Assembly: GCA_038222915.1 (NCBI GenBank)
Contig: JBBRHH010000012.1
Span: 1-25,018, forward strand
Source of the DNA: JBBRHH01 sp038222915
GTDB taxonomy: Bacteria > Planctomycetota > Phycisphaerae > Tepidisphaerales > Tepidisphaeraceae
Direction: 5' to 3'
DNA length: 25,018 bases
Positions 23,971-25,018 of the stretch are shown here, piece after piece. The position numbers were made by a program, and so were the translations under genes. Below the pieces are notes generated by a model. It had not been told where the DNA came from and searched no databases. It saw nothing but the letters and a program-made list of their open reading frames with translations. Numbering within the stretch: the stretch's first letter is position 1; each line of letters opens with the position of its first letter.

Positions 23971-23976
23971 TACAAT
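23971..23976 (+). promoter_or_regulatory. Possible -10 element of the histidine kinase gene
   Basis: TACAAT ends nine bases before the ATG at 23985, which would give a leaderless or nearly leaderless mRNA. No ribosome-binding site is seen before the ATG, which agrees, but no good -35 is visible. Confidence 0.25.
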
Positions 23977-23984
23977 GCTTCCTG

Positions 23985-25018
23985 ATGTTCAGACCTTTCC
24001 CACGGCTGGAAATTTCGCTTGCGCAGAAGTGCCAACTATTGTTCGGGGCGGCCGTGCTTTTGATCATTTCTGCTGCTTTGTTTGTGCCGTGGCAGCGCAT
24101 GGAACAATTGACCAACGAGATCAATGTCACCTACGCGCGCACCGTGGCGGATGATGTGCGGATGGACCATGTGGTGAAGGAGCTTGCGGCGAAGGAAGCC
24201 GCAACCCGGCCTGTGGCGACTGCCCCGGCGACTACGGCGTTTGATGCCGACAATCATTCAATGCCTTCCCATCTGCTCCTGATTACGCCGCGGCATCCGC
24301 AGGCCCGGAGCCGGTTTGAGGAACGGGCCATCAGATATTTCCAGGAGCATCCGGAGAGCAGCGAGCCGAAATACAACCAGCCGTTTCATGAGAAGGATCG
24401 CCCAGAGTTGATCTTTCGGTTTGTTCAGCCGCTGTATGCGACGGAGACGTGCATCGGGTGTCATGCGGCCGATGTGCCGGCCGCGCCGGCATCGCAGAGC
24501 GCGGTGGCGGTTGCATCACCTGCGCCGCTATTGGGGATCGTGGCCGTGGATGTGCCTTCGCAGGTCTCTTCGAGCCAGGTGATTTTGAATCGGGTGGTAA
24601 TTCTGGTTGCGGGATTGTTTGCGGGGACGCTGGCGATCGTTGTGTTCTATTTGATTACAACGCGATTGATTTTGAAGCCGGTCCGGGTGCTGCAGGAGAC
24701 GGCCGAGAAGGTCAGCGAAGGAAATCTGAATATCCGGTCGCACATCGCCACCGGCGATGAATTTCAGCAGTTGTCCGAGACATTTAATAAGATGCTCGGA
24801 AACCTGAAAGCGAGCGAGGACCAGCTTCGGGCCATGAACACGAGTCTCGATTTAAAGCTGGGACAGTTGGCCGAGAGCAATGTGGCGCTGTTTGAGTCGA
24901 ATCGGTTGAAGAGTGAGTTTCTCGCAAATGTAAGCCATGAGCTGCGGACGCCGCTGAATTCGATTTTGGGATTTGCGGAGTTGCTGCGGGATTCTGCGAT
25001 CGGGGGCGATACGAAGGG
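23985..25018 (+). CDS. Sensor histidine kinase with periplasmic c-type heme motif (partial, 3' cut)
   Basis: The frame is open from the ATG at 23985 to the window edge (344 codons). Domains in order: a first membrane helix (about 18-35, LLFGAAVLLIISAALFV), a periplasmic region of about 160 residues, a second helix (about 204-224), HAMP (about 225-280, LILKPVRVLQETAEKVSEGN and GDEFQQLSETFNKML), a coiled linker, then the HisKA box FLANVSHELRTPLNSILGF with phosphoryl His318. The periplasmic region has ETCIGCHAADVP, a CXXCH covalent heme site (Cys156, Cys159, His160). With FRFVQPLYA just before it, it fits the Tll0287-like/DUF3365 sensor domain. The protein should sense redox state or a small gas through heme c and signal to an unseen response regulator. 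The ATPase domain lies beyond the window. Confidence 0.88.
   Translation, partial: MFRPFPRLEISLAQKCQLLFGAAVLLIISAALFVPWQRMEQLTNEINVTYARTVADDVRMDHVVKELAAKEAATRPVATAPATTAFDADNHSMPSHLLLITPRHPQARSRFEERAIRYFQEHPESSEPKYNQPFHEKDRPELIFRFVQPLYATETCIGCHAADVPAAPASQSAVAVASPAPLLGIVAVDVPSQVSSSQVILNRVVILVAGLFAGTLAIVVFYLITTRLILKPVRVLQETAEKVSEGNLNIRSHIATGDEFQQLSETFNKMLGNLKASEDQLRAMNTSLDLKLGQLAESNVALFESNRLKSEFLANVSHELRTPLNSILGFAELLRDSAIGGDTK

Overview
The window is GC-rich bacterial chromosome and looks like a planctomycete, probably from the Phycisphaerae/Tepidisphaerales side. This is inferred from the gene mix: an NPCBM protein with a Pro/Ala/Thr tail, a TolB-like SPDS propeller, a squalene-cyclase-type toroid protein, a prepilin-like protein with a C-terminal DGH motif, a DUF502 membrane protein and an Rne/Rng nuclease with a very long disordered tail. 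Intergenic DNA also carries short interspersed repeats of the kind these genomes accumulate. No rRNA, tRNA, CRISPR array, transposase or phage gene was found.

Layout. Positions 1-450 (+): the last codons of a membrane protein, then an encapsulated-ferritin-like iron protein with no encapsulin beside it. Positions 457-3006 (-): an unrecognised 191-residue protein and dxs. Positions 3007-4215: a gene-free stretch packed with short repeats. Positions 4216-9320 (-): a run of four co-directional genes. In transcription order they are a 5'-truncated toroid protein, an NPCBM protein, a secreted SPDS propeller and a diadenylate cyclase with an N-terminal sensor-like region. Positions 9320-10729 (+): a five-bladed-propeller glycosidase-like protein whose start is also missing; it meets the toroid gene head to head with no intergenic DNA. 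Positions 10726-17967 (-): DUF502, hpf, EIIA, HPr, EI (ptsI) and RNase E/G in transcription order. Positions 18036-20179 (+): lipB, a 65-residue zinc-ribbon/tail-anchor protein and a prepilin-like protein. Positions 20188-21078 (-): a secreted esterase. Positions 21224-23818 (+): hrpB. Positions 23985 to the end (+): a sensor histidine kinase with a periplasmic c-heme motif, cut by the window edge.

How genes may work together. EI, HPr and a PtsN-like EIIA lie together without any sugar permease and beside the ribosome hibernation factor, as in the nitrogen-PTS locus of proteobacteria. This suggests a regulatory phosphorelay coupled to translation and RNA turnover rather than sugar import. The diadenylate cyclase sits at the end of a run encoding exported proteins, so c-di-AMP signalling tied to the envelope is possible but unproven. 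The most checkable oddities are the truncated head-to-head junction near 9320, a perfect palindrome inserted in frame in hrpB, the lone EncFtn gene and the c-heme kinase.
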